Part shown: positions 7,619 through 14,642 of the stretch, piece by piece
Layout: each line of letters begins with the position of its first letter
Position numbering within the stretch: the stretch's first letter is position 1
Origin: Ancylobacter koreensis
Lineage (GTDB): Bacteria > Pseudomonadota > Alphaproteobacteria > Rhizobiales > Xanthobacteraceae
Length of the DNA stretch: 64,000 bases
NCBI RefSeq assembly: GCF_023016525.1
Contig: NZ_JALKCG010000002.1
Span: forward strand, 85,001-149,000
Reading direction: 5' to 3'
Notes under the pieces: generated by a model
What the model was told of the DNA's origin: nothing
The model's database searches: none
Seen by the model: the letters and a program-made list of their open reading frames with translations, nothing else
Program-made: the position numbers and the translations under genes

Positions 7619-9344
7619 ACGGCCCATCGGGCTCCTCAAGCTCGGGCTGGTCATCACCTCGGTCGCGCTCTTCCTCGCCACCGGGATGCTCTACGTTTCG
7701 CAGACCCGCCAACAAGGGTTGCTGACCGCCACCATCCGTTCCTCGGGCTGGGTGGCCTATCAGGCGCAGCTCGAATTCGTGAAGACGGAAGCCGAGTTCG
7801 CCAAGCTGTCGCTGGTGCCGACACGGGACGGGCTGCGCGAGCTGGTGCTGCGGCTCGAAATCCTGCGCTCGCGCCTGCCGGTTCTCTACGATTCCGACGA
7901 GGGGCGGGTGCTCAGCGGCATCGTCGATACCAAAGACCTGACCCAGCCGCTCGAGGCGACGCTCGACAGCGTGATCGACGAGGTCGGCGCGCTCGATGCC
8001 GAGGATGGCGAGACGGCGTCCCGTCTGCGCTCGATCGACACGCGGCTGACGCCGCTCGGGCAGGTGCTCCAGCGCATCCTGCTGGAATCGGTGGCCTATA
8101 ATCAGGAGATCTTCCGCCGCGAGCGGGCGCTTGCCGAGACGCCCGGCGTCGTGCCGCTGGTGCTGCTGTTCATCTGCGGCGGCTGCCTGGCGCTCGTGCT
8201 CTATCTCCAGGGCCGTCGCGACCGGCTGCGTCTGGGCGAGATCCTTGAGGCGCAGAACGCCATACGCGCGATGGAGAGCAATCTGCGCGCCGTCATCCAG
8301 GCGGTGCCGGCCTGCGTTGCCGTCATCGAGCCGGAGAGCGGCCGGGTGAGCTTCTTCAATTCGACCGCAGCCTCGCTCGTCTCGGCCGATCCGGCCGATC
8401 CCGCCTGGCTGCATTTCGTGCAGGCCGTGCACGAGGCGGCGGGCGAGGCGGGGCGGACAAAATGGGGCATGCTCAGCATGGCCTATCTGCGCAGTCCGGG
8501 CCAATTCGTCTCGCTGCGCGGCACGATCTGCGACGTGCTGTGGGAGCGCCGGCACCAGCAGCTCATCGTGCTCGCGGACACCACCCAGGTGCGCAGCGCC
8601 GAGCTGCAGGTGATGCAGGCCGCCAAGCTTGCCACGCTGGGCGAGATGGCGACCGCCATCGCGCACGAGCTCAACCAGCCGCTGGCGGTCATCAAGATGG
8701 CGGTGGCCAATGCCCGCCGCCTGCTCGAGCCGATGTCCGGAGGCGAGGCCGTGTTAGCCAAGCTGGAGCGAATCTCGTCGCAGGTCGACCGTGCCAAGCG
8801 CATCACCGATCAGGTCCGCCGCTACGGGCGCATGCCGAGCGAGCAGCTGCTGCCCTTCTCGCTGCGCCATGCGGTGGAGCTGGCGGTCAGCTTCGTCGCC
8901 GAGCAATACCGAGCCGCCAATATCCGCCTCACCATCGAGCCCGGCTTCCCGATGGAGGTGCTGGTGTTCGGCGAGCAGACCATGTTCGAGCAGGTGATGG
9001 TCAACCTTCTGATCAATGCGCGCGACGCCTTCGAAGCGCGGGACGCGGGAGCGGGGCCGGCGAGCCGGGAGGTCACGCTGTCGCTCGGCTGCGTGGCGGA
9101 GCAAGTGGTCATCTCGATCCAGGACAATGCGGGCGGCGTCTCAGAGGAGATGCTGCCCCGGCTGTTCGAGCCGTTCTCGACCACCAAATCTACCGACAAG
9201 GGCACGGGGCTCGGCTTGTCGCTGGCACGCAGCGTGGTACGCGACATGAACGGGACCATCTCGGTCGAGAATGTGGGCGCCGGCGCGCGCTTCATCATTG
9301 CCTTGCCGTTTTCGCCCCCGGTGCTGGGGCGCAACGCGGCGTGA
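7599..9344 (+). CDS. Membrane sensor histidine kinase of the five-gene signalling operon
   Basis: 581 residues from a TTG at 7599. An ATG at 7536 would add 21 residues read out of frame through the previous gene and is less likely. Membrane segments lie near 13-32 and about 185-205 and enclose a helical periplasmic domain. A PAS-like segment follows (LRAVIQAVPACVAVIEPESG). The kinase core has His near 356 (AIAHELNQPLAVIKMA), an N box (NLLINARDAF) and G boxes ([18 protein letters not shown]). It belongs to the same HPK4 class as the divergent kinase at 4634-6763. No receiver is fused to it; three separate regulators follow within 20 bases of one another, so it probably phosphorylates more than one of them. 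Confidence 0.9.
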   Translation: MILSHNRRPIGLLKLGLVITSVALFLATGMLYVSQTRQQGLLTATIRSSGWVAYQAQLEFVKTEAEFAKLSLVPTRDGLRELVLRLEILRSRLPVLYDSDEGRVLSGIVDTKDLTQPLEATLDSVIDEVGALDAEDGETASRLRSIDTRLTPLGQVLQRILLESVAYNQEIFRRERALAETPGVVPLVLLFICGGCLALVLYLQGRRDRLRLGEILEAQNAIRAMESNLRAVIQAVPACVAVIEPESGRVSFFNSTAASLVSADPADPAWLHFVQAVHEAAGEAGRTKWGMLSMAYLRSPGQFVSLRGTICDVLWERRHQQLIVLADTTQVRSAELQVMQAAKLATLGEMATAIAHELNQPLAVIKMAVANARRLLEPMSGGEAVLAKLERISSQVDRAKRITDQVRRYGRMPSEQLLPFSLRHAVELAVSFVAEQYRAANIRLTIEPGFPMEVLVFGEQTMFEQVMVNLLINARDAFEARDAGAGPASREVTLSLGCVAEQVVISIQDNAGGVSEEMLPRLFEPFSTTKSTDKGTGLGLSLARSVVRDMNGTISVENVGAGARFIIALPFSPPVLGRNAA

Positions 9345-9362
9345 GAGAACGGCGGAAGGGCC

Positions 9363-9755
9363 ATGAGTCAGCTTCGGTCAATGCTCATCTGCGACGACGA
9401 GGAGGAACTGGCGCACGAGCTGGGCGAATACTTCTCGTTCGCCGGGTGGAGCGTCGAGGTCTGCGTCACTGCGCAGGACGCCATCGACAGGCTGTGTAAT
9501 CGGCCAGGGCCGCTCGTGCTGCTGACCGACCTGCGCATCGGCCCGTTCGATGGGCGGCAGGTCGTGGCGGCGGCGCGCGCGCGGCCGGAAGGAGAGCGTC
9601 CGCGCATGATCGTGATCGTCACGGGACATGTGATGGACAATGTCTCGGCCGCGGATTTCGATAGCGACCATCTGTGCGTCAAGCCGGTCGATCCGGACGA
9701 ACTCGGTGCGGTCATCGATGCGTTCCTGGAAACGCATGCCCCACCGTCAGAATAA
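9363..9755 (+). CDS. Single-domain response regulator (receiver only)
   Basis: 130 residues forming just a receiver domain. The acidic pair is in MLICDDEEELAHEL, the phospho-acceptor Asp in LLTDLRIGPFDG, the Thr switch in IVTGHVMD and the Lys in HLCVKPVDPDEL, so it looks competent for phosphorylation. It starts 18 bases after the kinase gene. Without an output domain it could act as a phosphate sink, a phosphorelay intermediate, or a CheY-like binder. Which of these applies cannot be told from sequence. Confidence 0.9.
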   Translation: MSQLRSMLICDDEEELAHELGEYFSFAGWSVEVCVTAQDAIDRLCNRPGPLVLLTDLRIGPFDGRQVVAAARARPEGERPRMIVIVTGHVMDNVSAADFDSDHLCVKPVDPDELGAVIDAFLETHAPPSE

Positions 9756-9767
9756 GCGGAGAGCGCA

Positions 9768-10988
9768 GTGCAGCAGGCCCAGACCGTCTTCATCCTCGAC
9801 GACGATGCGGATTTCCGCGACGGCCTCGCCGAAGCCCTGGGCGCGGAAGGCTATGCGGTGCGCGAGGCCGGCGACGCCCGGGAGATCGACGCCGCCGCGC
9901 TGGGGAGCTCCGACCTCCTCCTGCTCGACCTCGCCCTGCCGGCGACGGACGGCTTCGGCATGCTGGCCACGCTTTCCCGGCTGCCGAAGCCGCCCGGCAT
10001 CATCTTCATCAGCGGCAATGGCGAGGCGCTGCTGCGCGTCGCGCGCGACCTCGCCCGCGCCAGCGGCCTCGACGTGCTGGGCTTCCTGGAGAAGCCGGTT
10101 GAACTTGCCGATCTTCTCGAGCTGATGCGTCGGCCCGCGCAGGAGCGGGCGGCGAGCCGGAAGGAGGCGCACCACAGTGCCGCGCGCATCCGCCGCGCGC
10201 TCAAGGAGGTGCTCGCCGGGCGCAAGCTGTCGGTGATGTTCCAGCCGCTGGTCGACGCGAAGAATCTGAGCTTCGTGGGAGCGGAGGCCCTGCTTGGCAA
10301 CGAGCTGGCCGGCTTCGGCACCGTGCGTCCGCCTGATATCATCGCCGCCGCGCAGGAGACACCGGAGATGCTGATCGAGCTCAGCTATCAGGTGCTGGAG
10401 GCCGCCGCGAGGCTCTGCGCCGACTGGACCGCCGCCGGGTGGGACGGGCAGGTGAGCGTGAACATGCCGCTCGACGTGCTGCTGGGCGCCGACGCGGTGC
10501 CGGAGATCGTCGCGCTGGTGAGGCGACAGGGCATCGAGCCGCAGAAAGTCATTCTCGAACTGACCGAGGACGCGCTCTACGACCATTCCAACGAGGCGCT
10601 GGCGGCGCTCGCGCGCCTGCGCCTTGCCGGCTTCGGCCTGGCGCTTGACGATGTGGGGCAGCGCCAGAGCGGGCTCATGCAGCTCGCCAACCTGCCCGTT
10701 ACCGAGATCAAGATCGATCTGGAGCTGATGCGGCACGCCCGCGAATGGGTGAAGCCGCGCAGCATCATTGCCTCGCTGTCGGCGCTGGGCCACCAGCTTG
10801 GGTTGAAGGTCGTCGCCGAGGGCGTGGAGACCGCCGAGGACCTGGCCCGCGCCCGCCGCAAGGGCGTCGACTATATTCAGGGATATCTGATCTCCCCCAA
10901 GCGGCCCGCTGAGGATATCATGGCCATGCTCGGGAGCCTGCCGAGCGCGACGTCCTCCCTGGCGGAAGTGCAGCGCGTGACGGTTTAG
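9768..10988 (+). CDS. Response regulator with EAL (c-di-GMP phosphodiesterase-type) output
   Basis: 406 residues from a GTG preceded by GCGGAGAG. Residues 1-125 are a receiver (FILDDDADFRDGL, Asp in LLLDLALPATDG, Lys in FLEKPV). Residues 145-395 are an EAL domain. The catalytic set is visible: GAEALLG, the Asn in VSVNMP, the Glu pair in ILELTEDAL, the Asp pair in LALDDVG, the Lys in EIKID, AEGVE and IQGY. Loop 6, normally DDFGTGYSSL, reads DDVGQRQSGL, which is unusual and may affect dimerisation or activation. The likely role is phosphorylation-controlled breakdown or binding of cyclic di-GMP, a natural link to motility. No GGDEF domain is present. Confidence 0.92.
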   Translation: MQQAQTVFILDDDADFRDGLAEALGAEGYAVREAGDAREIDAAALGSSDLLLLDLALPATDGFGMLATLSRLPKPPGIIFISGNGEALLRVARDLARASGLDVLGFLEKPVELADLLELMRRPAQERAASRKEAHHSAARIRRALKEVLAGRKLSVMFQPLVDAKNLSFVGAEALLGNELAGFGTVRPPDIIAAAQETPEMLIELSYQVLEAAARLCADWTAAGWDGQVSVNMPLDVLLGADAVPEIVALVRRQGIEPQKVILELTEDALYDHSNEALAALARLRLAGFGLALDDVGQRQSGLMQLANLPVTEIKIDLELMRHAREWVKPRSIIASLSALGHQLGLKVVAEGVETAEDLARARRKGVDYIQGYLISPKRPAEDIMAMLGSLPSATSSLAEVQRVTV

Positions 10989-11783
10989 ATGGTGGCGACA
11001 GATCATTTGGCAGTGCCGCGCGTCCTGCTCGTCGACGACGATCCGGATATTCTCGCCGAACTCAGCGAAGGCCTCGCGGCGCTCGGCGTGCCGAACATGA
11101 CGGCGGACACACCGGTCGCGGCGATCGACATGGTCCAGCGCCACGAGCAACTCCAGGTCGTGGTGACGGATCTGCAGATGCCGCGCATCGACGGCATCGA
11201 ACTGCTGCAGAAGCTGGCGCTGCTGCGCCGGCGGCGTCCGGTCGCCACCATCATCATCACCGGGCACGCCTCGCTCGACCGGGCCGTGGGCGCGCTGCGC
11301 CTCAACGCGGTCGACTTCCTGCAGAAGCCGGTGCTGGCCGAAGAGGTCGCCCAGGCGGTGCACCGCGCTCTGTCGCTGGTCGAGGACAGCCAGCGCCCGG
11401 CCAACGGGGCCGACAAGGCGGGCGACCGTCCGAAGGACCGCTCGAACTATCTCAAGACGCTGGTGGCGGCGCGCGCGGATCGCGAGGCGATCTTTCAGTC
11501 CGACCTGTTCTCGGACCCCGCCTGGGAGATGCTGCTCGATCTGGCGGTGGCGGAAGCCTCCGGCCGGCCGATCTCGGTGACGAGCCTGTGCATCGCTTCC
11601 GGCGCGCCCACCACGACGGCGCTGCGGCGCATCGAGGAACTGCGCGAGGCCGGGTTCATCGAGCGCCGGCCCGATCCGGACGACCGCCGGCGCATCATCG
11701 TGGAACTGACCGATCTGGGCCGGCGGCGCATGGACAATTTCGTCCGCCGTCAGGCGGAGCGGCTCGGCCTGCCGCTCGATTGA
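10989..11783 (+). CDS. Response regulator with MarR-type DNA-binding output
   Basis: 264 residues; the ATG directly follows the stop of the EAL gene. Residues 10-130 are a complete receiver (VLLVDDDPDILAEL, Asp in VVTDLQMPRIDG, IITGHAS, Lys in FLQKPV). After a linker, residues 170-260 form a winged helix of MarR type (TSLCIASGAPTTTALRRIEE, EAGFIERRPDPDDRRRIIVE, LTDLGRRRMDNF). MarR domains are uncommon as response-regulator outputs, where OmpR, NarL or NtrC types dominate. As the only DNA-binding member of the operon it probably carries the transcriptional response. The paired repeats at 6883-7036 are candidate targets. Confidence 0.9.
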   Translation: MVATDHLAVPRVLLVDDDPDILAELSEGLAALGVPNMTADTPVAAIDMVQRHEQLQVVVTDLQMPRIDGIELLQKLALLRRRRPVATIIITGHASLDRAVGALRLNAVDFLQKPVLAEEVAQAVHRALSLVEDSQRPANGADKAGDRPKDRSNYLKTLVAARADREAIFQSDLFSDPAWEMLLDLAVAEASGRPISVTSLCIASGAPTTTALRRIEELREAGFIERRPDPDDRRRIIVELTDLGRRRMDNFVRRQAERLGLPLD

Positions 11784-11841
11784 ACCGCGAATCCCGTAGC
11801 AGGGGCTCGGGACCGGCGACCCATCGCGGGCGCCATTCCGT

Positions 11842-12513
11842 TCAGCCGACGAACTGGTAGCCGAGATAGCGCTTGGCGTCGATCACGTCGTAGCCGAGCT
11901 TCTGGCGCAGCTTCTTGCGCAGCTTGCTCATGTGGCCCTCGATCACGCTCTCGTCGACATGCTCGTTGAAGATGCCGTAGATCGTGCTGAAGACCTGCGC
12001 CTTGGTCACGCGGCGGCGGCAGTTCTTGACGAGGTATTCGAGAATATGCCGCTCGCGCCGCGGCAGCGGCAGCGGCTCGCCATCGACCTCCGGGTCGCGC
12101 CCGTCGAAGAACACCTTCAGGCGGTCGCCGCTGGCCTCGGGCGCCGTATTGGCGTTGACGCGGCGCCAGATGGCGTCGGTGCGGGCGATGATCTCGCGCA
12201 CATGCACGGGCTTGCGCACCACGTCGTCGATGCCGGCGGTGAACAGCTCCAGCGTCTGCACCAGGTTCTTCTGGTCGCTCAGCGCCAGGATCGGCGCGCG
12301 GCTGTGCGAGCGGATCATTTCCGGGTAGGTCGGGCGCCGGTCGAAGTCGCCGAGCAGGAAGCCCTCCACGGCCGCGATGTCGCCATCCGAAGCGCTTTCG
12401 ATCCAGCCCTTGAATTCATCTTCGCTGAGCCCGAAGCTCGACAGTCCTTCGTGAGAAAAACCGGAGACATAACTGTCGGCAACAGTCGAACGATCATCGA
12501 CGATAACGTACAT
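11842..12513 (-). CDS. ftcR: FtcR-type flagellar transcriptional regulator (OmpR family, orphan)
   Basis: 223 residues from the ATG at 12513, which has AGGGAG about 9 bases upstream. The N-terminal half is a receiver-like domain (MYVIVDDRSTVADSY); the C-terminal half is an OmpR/PhoB winged helix (LPRRERHILEYL, RRVTKAQVFSTIYGIF, SKLRKKLRQKLG). The whole protein resembles FtcR of Brucella, a master activator of flagellar genes, and Rem of Sinorhizobium. The usual phospho-acceptor context is absent: where DLxLPDxDG would be expected the sequence reads AVEGFLLGDFDRR. It therefore probably works without phosphorylation. No kinase gene is adjacent. It sits at the edge of the flagellar region, as in relatives. 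Confidence 0.88.
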   Translation of the reverse strand: MYVIVDDRSTVADSYVSGFSHEGLSSFGLSEDEFKGWIESASDGDIAAVEGFLLGDFDRRPTYPEMIRSHSRAPILALSDQKNLVQTLELFTAGIDDVVRKPVHVREIIARTDAIWRRVNANTAPEASGDRLKVFFDGRDPEVDGEPLPLPRRERHILEYLVKNCRRRVTKAQVFSTIYGIFNEHVDESVIEGHMSKLRKKLRQKLGYDVIDAKRYLGYQFVG

Positions 12514-12713
12514 TGTGAGTGCTCCCTGTCGCAAGGTCGCGGTTGGAGCGGCATATCTGTCCGCTGGCCCGTGCCTTTCTTCGAGGTGAGTCGTATGTTC
12601 GAGAAAATATCCACTCAAGCGGAGTTGGATCGAGCTTGGAGCGGCTTTGGTGTCAAAATGGAACGGTTCGAATACATCGGCCGATCCGCGCATTCTCGCC
12701 CATGACGGGCGGG

Positions 12714-12745
12714 AAACAAAAAAAGCCCCCCGGGGGCGGGGGGGC
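12714..12745 (-). terminator. Intrinsic terminator downstream of cheY
   Basis: On the minus strand, GCCCCCC pairs with GGGGGGC across a 7-base loop and is followed by TTTTTTTGTTT. It lies about 60 bases after the cheY stop and isolates cheY from ftcR. Confidence 0.9.
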
Positions 12746-12802
12746 CATGGAGTGGGCGGGAGGTTGCCATAAGGAAAAGGGGTGGCTGACCGGCGCTGCC
12801 GG

Positions 12803-13186
12803 TCAGCCTTCGAACACCGTCTCGATCTTGCTCTTCAGCGTCTGGGCGTTGAAGGGCTTGACGATATAGTTGTTCACGCCTGCCTTCTTGGCCGCGATCA
12901 CGTTCTCCGACTTGGCCTCGGCGGTGACCATGATGAAGGGAAGCGCGTTCAGCGCGGCGTCGTCGCGCACCTGCTTGAGCAGTTCGTAGCCCGTCATCGG
13001 CTCCATGTTCCAGTCGGAGATGACGAGGCCGTAGGAGCGTTCCTTGAGCTTGGACAGCGCCTCGGCGCCGTCGGCCGCCTCGTCGACGTCCTCGAATCCG
13101 ATCTGCTTCAGCAGGTTGCGAATGATCCGGACCATGGTCTTGTAATCGTCGACCACCAGCACCGGCATCGATAAATCCACGGCCAT
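12803..13186 (-). CDS. cheY: Chemotaxis response regulator CheY
   Basis: 127 residues forming a single receiver with a classic CheY sequence: VLVVDDYKTMVRIIRN, Asp in VISDWNMEPMTG, the Thr switch in IMVTAEAK and Lys in YIVKPFNAQTL. Phospho-CheY binds FliM and FliN at the motor and changes rotation. GGAGCAGAGT precedes the ATG. It is transcribed divergently from cheZ, an arrangement that puts the signal and its phosphatase under one control region. A good match to the flagellar promoter element lies 83 bases upstream. A second cheY-like gene is present in the chemotaxis operon at 52788. Confidence 0.95.
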   Translation of the reverse strand: MAVDLSMPVLVVDDYKTMVRIIRNLLKQIGFEDVDEAADGAEALSKLKERSYGLVISDWNMEPMTGYELLKQVRDDAALNALPFIMVTAEAKSENVIAAKKAGVNNYIVKPFNAQTLKSKIETVFEG

Positions 13187-13268
13187 ACTCTGCTCCGTTC
13201 TCGACTGGCGCGAATCTGCGAACGGCGCGGCACGCCGTTTCTTACGGACGCATCTTTGTTACCCTATG

Positions 13269-13283
13269 CTTGCGCGAAGCTTG
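13269..13283 (-). promoter_or_regulatory. Flagellar promoter-like element upstream of cheY
   Basis: On the minus strand: CAAGCTTCGCGCAAG, 13 of 15 bases identical to the flgB/motA/flgE consensus. The CTAG element at +10 is not conserved here, so it is a weaker candidate. Confidence 0.35.
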
Positions 13284-13323
13284 CAGGTCGACCAAGCGAG
13301 TACTTTGCGCAGGCGCGGGTTCG

Positions 13324-13333
13324 ATCTATAGAT
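13324..13333. promoter_or_regulatory. 10-base palindrome upstream of cheZ
   Basis: ATCTATAGAT is a perfect palindrome 38-47 bases before the cheZ start, in an AT-rich patch that stands out from the GC-rich surroundings. It may be an operator or part of a -10 region. Confidence 0.3.
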
Positions 13334-13370
13334 TTGCTATACGAATACTTGAACCGACGGAGCTTCCGCC

Positions 13371-14066
13371 ATGCGGCGTCCCTTCCGAATTGAAGTCAGC
13401 GACCGCCACGCGGCGTCGATCCCGTCGACCGCGCAGGAAGCGGTCTCCGCCCAGATCCATCGCGTGCTCGACGAACTGCACGAACTGCGCGGCGTGATCG
13501 CCCGCTTCGACCGGCGCTGCCCCGAGCTCGATCCCGAATGCTCGCGCCACGCCATGCTGCTCGACGTCGAATCCATCCGGGAGGCGATCGAGAACACCAA
13601 ATGCGAGCTCGCCTCGCTGAAGACCGGCGGGGCCCGTGGCGCCCGTTTCGACCGCGCCACCGACGAGCTGCAGGCGGTCGTCGCCGACACCGAGGCGGCC
13701 ACCGAGGACATATTGCAGATGGCCGAGAACATCGACGGCGCCGCGCTCCCGCTCGTCGCCGAGCTCGAGGGTAGCCAGAAGGCGGCCGCGCAGGCGATCC
13801 ACGCCTATGCCACGCGGATCTTCGAGGCCTGCAATTTCCAGGACATTAGCGGCCAGCGCATCCGCAAGGTGGTCGACCTGATGGTGTTCATCGAGGAGCG
13901 CGTCGAGCGCATGTCGAGCATCTGGGGCGGGCAGGAGGAAGTCGCGCGGATCGCCAGCTCGCTAGGCGGCGAGCGCACCGGCGACGAGGCGCTGCTGAAC
14001 GGACCCGCCCTCGCCGACGACGAGAACGTCGTCTCGCAGGACGATATCGACTCGCTGTTTGCCTGA
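13371..14066 (+). CDS. cheZ: Chemotaxis protein phosphatase CheZ
   Basis: 231 residues, mostly long helices. The catalytic stretch FQDISGQRIRKVVDL (156-170) carries the Asp (158) and Gln (162) equivalents of E. coli CheZ Asp143 and Gln147, which speed CheY-P dephosphorylation. The last residues, SQDDIDSLFA, are the typical C-terminal CheY-docking peptide after a flexible linker. The ATG at 13371 has GGAG about 10 bases upstream. CheZ is less common in rhizobia, which often use a second CheY as a phosphate sink, so its presence beside cheY is informative. Confidence 0.92.
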   Translation: MRRPFRIEVSDRHAASIPSTAQEAVSAQIHRVLDELHELRGVIARFDRRCPELDPECSRHAMLLDVESIREAIENTKCELASLKTGGARGARFDRATDELQAVVADTEAATEDILQMAENIDGAALPLVAELEGSQKAAAQAIHAYATRIFEACNFQDISGQRIRKVVDLMVFIEERVERMSSIWGGQEEVARIASSLGGERTGDEALLNGPALADDENVVSQDDIDSLFA

Positions 14067-14069
14067 TCC

Positions 14070-14642
14070 TCAGGCGCAGAAGCTGCGCGACTGGTCGGTC
14101 CAGCTGCCAAAGCCGGACCGCACCATGTTTCGGATCACCGCGCAGACATAGCGCTTCTGGGCCGGATCATTGTCCGGCCCGGCATTGTAGCGCGCGGCCG
14201 CGAGCGTCCAGTTGCCATGTCGCTGCTTCAGTTCGCTCAGGAAACGCGCGGCATAGTCCACGTTCCGCGCCGGATCGAACATCTGCGCCACCGAACCGAA
14301 CTTCGCGCCGTGCCAGCGGTAGTTGATCTGCATGCAGCCGAGATCCACCAACGTCACGCCGCGACGGCCGAATTCCGCCAGCTTGCGCTCGCCATCGGCG
14401 ATGCTCGTCGCGACATAGCTCTCCCCGCCTCCGTTCATCGCCAGAGGCTGCAGCGTACCGTTGCCGCCGGTCTCGGTGAGCCCGACCGCATAGAGGATGC
14501 CAAGTGGCACGCCGTAGCGGGCCGAAGCCTGGTGCATTGCCGCCTCGCAGGCGCCGACCGGCGCAGCCGGGGCGGGCGCGGCGGCAACACTAGCGCCGAT
14601 CGTTGCGATCAGCGTCAGCAGCGGGATGGGACGGTTCGTCAT
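14070..14642 (-). CDS. Exported lytic transglycosylase (SLT domain), flagellar operon
   Basis: 190 residues from an ATG with GGAGGAGG in front. Residues 1-27 are a signal peptide (TLIATIGASVAAAPAPA). The SLT domain shows ARYGVPLGILYAVGLTETG (catalytic Glu in GLTETG), LVDLGCMQINYRWHG and the closing AAARYNAG. It should cut peptidoglycan to let the rod or motor pass, doing the job of the missing muramidase half of FlgJ. It overlaps the end of fliK by 53 bases and is the last gene of the fliF operon. Confidence 0.88.
   Translation of the reverse strand: MTNRPIPLLTLIATIGASVAAAPAPAAPVGACEAAMHQASARYGVPLGILYAVGLTETGGNGTLQPLAMNGGGESYVATSIADGERKLAEFGRRGVTLVDLGCMQINYRWHGAKFGSVAQMFDPARNVDYAARFLSELKQRHGNWTLAAARYNAGPDNDPAQKRYVCAVIRNMVRSGFGSWTDQSRSFCA

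Noticed and set aside
9747-11363. Long minus-strand frame opposite the EAL and MarR regulators
   Set aside because: The plus strand has intact receiver, EAL and MarR domains. The reverse frame shows only low-complexity His/Gln/Arg sequence.
11842-12693. A 60-residue N-terminal extension of FtcR
   Set aside because: FtcR relatives start directly with the receiver strand, and the ATG at 12513 has a good ribosome binding site. The extension has no fold character.
13187-13370. A sigma-28 promoter for cheY or cheZ
   Set aside because: No TAAA/GCCGATAA pair is present, and no fliA or flgM gene occurs in the window.
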